NCBI GenBank assembly: GCA_002401385.1
Contig: NVSY01000010.1
Coordinates: forward strand, 43,372 to 50,229
Direction: 5' to 3'
Source: Flavobacteriaceae bacterium
GTDB lineage: Bacteria > Bacteroidota > Bacteroidia > Flavobacteriales > Flavobacteriaceae
DNA: 6,858 nucleotides
The position numbers and the translations under genes were made by a program. This document shows, piece after piece, positions 6,347-6,858 of the stretch; position 1 is the stretch's first letter; each line of letters starts with the position of its first letter. A model generated the notes under the pieces. It did no database searches, was not told the DNA's origin, and saw only the letters and a program-made list of their open reading frames with translations.

Positions 6347-6858
6347 TTATATTCTATTCTTTTCTTCTTTATTTCCAACTCTTCTCTTTCTACTTCTTAT
6401 TTTTTTATTTCCAAACCTGTAAGAGATAGAGACCTTGAAATATCGATTGTCATAGTACACATTTGCTATTCTTGAAATACCATTATTATAACTTGTTGTT
6501 ATGTTAGAATTACTTGTTTTAAAAACATCATAAAAATTAATTGCAGTTTGTAAATCATTATTACAGAATAATGCCTTTAAACCTAAACTCACAGAATAAG
6601 AAGGTTCTTCTTGATAAAGTCCAGTTTGCTTTTCTGAATTACACCAAAAGTTCAATTCCCCTAAGAATGTCTTCTTTTTATTGAAAATAAATGTGTTATA
6701 ATTTGATATAGAATAGGTTGTTCCATTTTGTTCTTGGCCTAAAAGAGAAACATCAATGTTATTATTGAACTGAGTATCTGAATAATAAACTTGTGTATGA
6801 ATAAAGCTGCTTAACCAAGATAATTTAGAAAATCTATATACTAGACCAAGTCCATAAT
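6347..6858 (-). CDS. Outer-membrane beta-barrel protein (TonB-receptor-like), C-terminal 169 residues
   Basis: The frame is open from the right window edge to TAA at 6349-6347, so this is the 3' part of a longer gene; the TTG at 6655 is internal. The visible part alternates hydrophobic and polar residues as in barrel strands, for example YSISYNTFIFN, YSVSLGLKALF and FKVSISYRFG. It ends with an aromatic strand SYRFGNKKI and a basic tail ending EEKNRI. That ending is typical of the large Bacteroidota outer-membrane barrel family related to TonB-dependent receptors (PF14905-like, about 700-800 residues), recalled rather than searched. It is co-directional with the precursors and only 19 bp upstream of p3, so it probably shares their transcript. 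A role in product export, uptake or sensing is inference; a plug domain cannot be checked here. Confidence 0.75.
   Translation of the reverse strand, partial: YGLGLVYRFSKLSWLSSFIHTQVYYSDTQFNNNIDVSLLGQEQNGTTYSISNYNTFIFNKKKTFLGELNFWCNSEKQTGLYQEEPSYSVSLGLKALFCNNDLQTAINFYDVFKTSNSNITTSYNNGISRIANVYYDNRYFKVSISYRFGNKKIRSRKRRVGNKEEKNRI

Noticed and set aside
6347..6655. Stand-alone 102-residue protein starting at TTG 6655
   Set aside because: The frame stays open to the window edge with continuous barrel-like sequence, so this is only the end of a larger gene.

Overview
The window looks like a piece of a low-GC Bacteroidota genome, most likely a flavobacterium (class Flavobacteriia). The evidence is the AT-rich sequence, start regions without obvious Shine-Dalgarno boxes, the tail of a multidomain alpha-L-fucosidase, the C-terminal signature of a Bacteroidota outer-membrane beta-barrel, and a GG-leader radical-SAM peptide system of a type known from that phylum. 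No species can be named from the sequence.

Layout. On the + strand, 1-1146 is the 3' end of a GH29 alpha-L-fucosidase: end of the catalytic region, beta-sandwich, chitobiase-like domain and F5/8 type C domain. A 325-bp convergent gap (1147-1471) holds a strong + strand terminator, an attC-like inverted repeat and a perfect 14-bp hairpin. Everything from 1472 to the right edge is read on the - strand and is tightly packed like one operon. In transcription order it contains: the C-terminal part of an outer-membrane beta-barrel protein (runs off the right edge); a broken precursor peptide gene (p3); two intact precursor genes (p2, p1); a radical SAM/SPASM peptide maturase; a peptidase-containing (C39) ABC transporter overlapping the maturase gene by 8 bp; and a small exported protein with an internal duplication.

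How it works together (inference from known families). This is a ribosomally synthesised and post-translationally modified peptide (RiPP) cluster. The precursors carry a GG-type leader and a Cys/Asn/Gly-rich core with fixed spacing. The maturase probably installs thioether or other radical-mediated crosslinks. The ABC transporter's C39 domain would cut after Gly-Gly and export the product across the inner membrane. The outer-membrane barrel could serve export, re-uptake or sensing. The small exported protein is a candidate immunity or accessory factor. No HlyD-type membrane-fusion protein is in the window.

Most interesting points: the shared core pattern C-x-N-x-G-x-C-x(2)-[DE]-x-N-[ST]-[GS]-x-C-x-N in all three precursors; decay of the third copy by a nonsense codon plus loss of the GG site; a 36-bp spacer element conserved between precursor genes (34/36 identical) although the peptides flanking it have diverged; and a hairpin between the precursors and the maturase.
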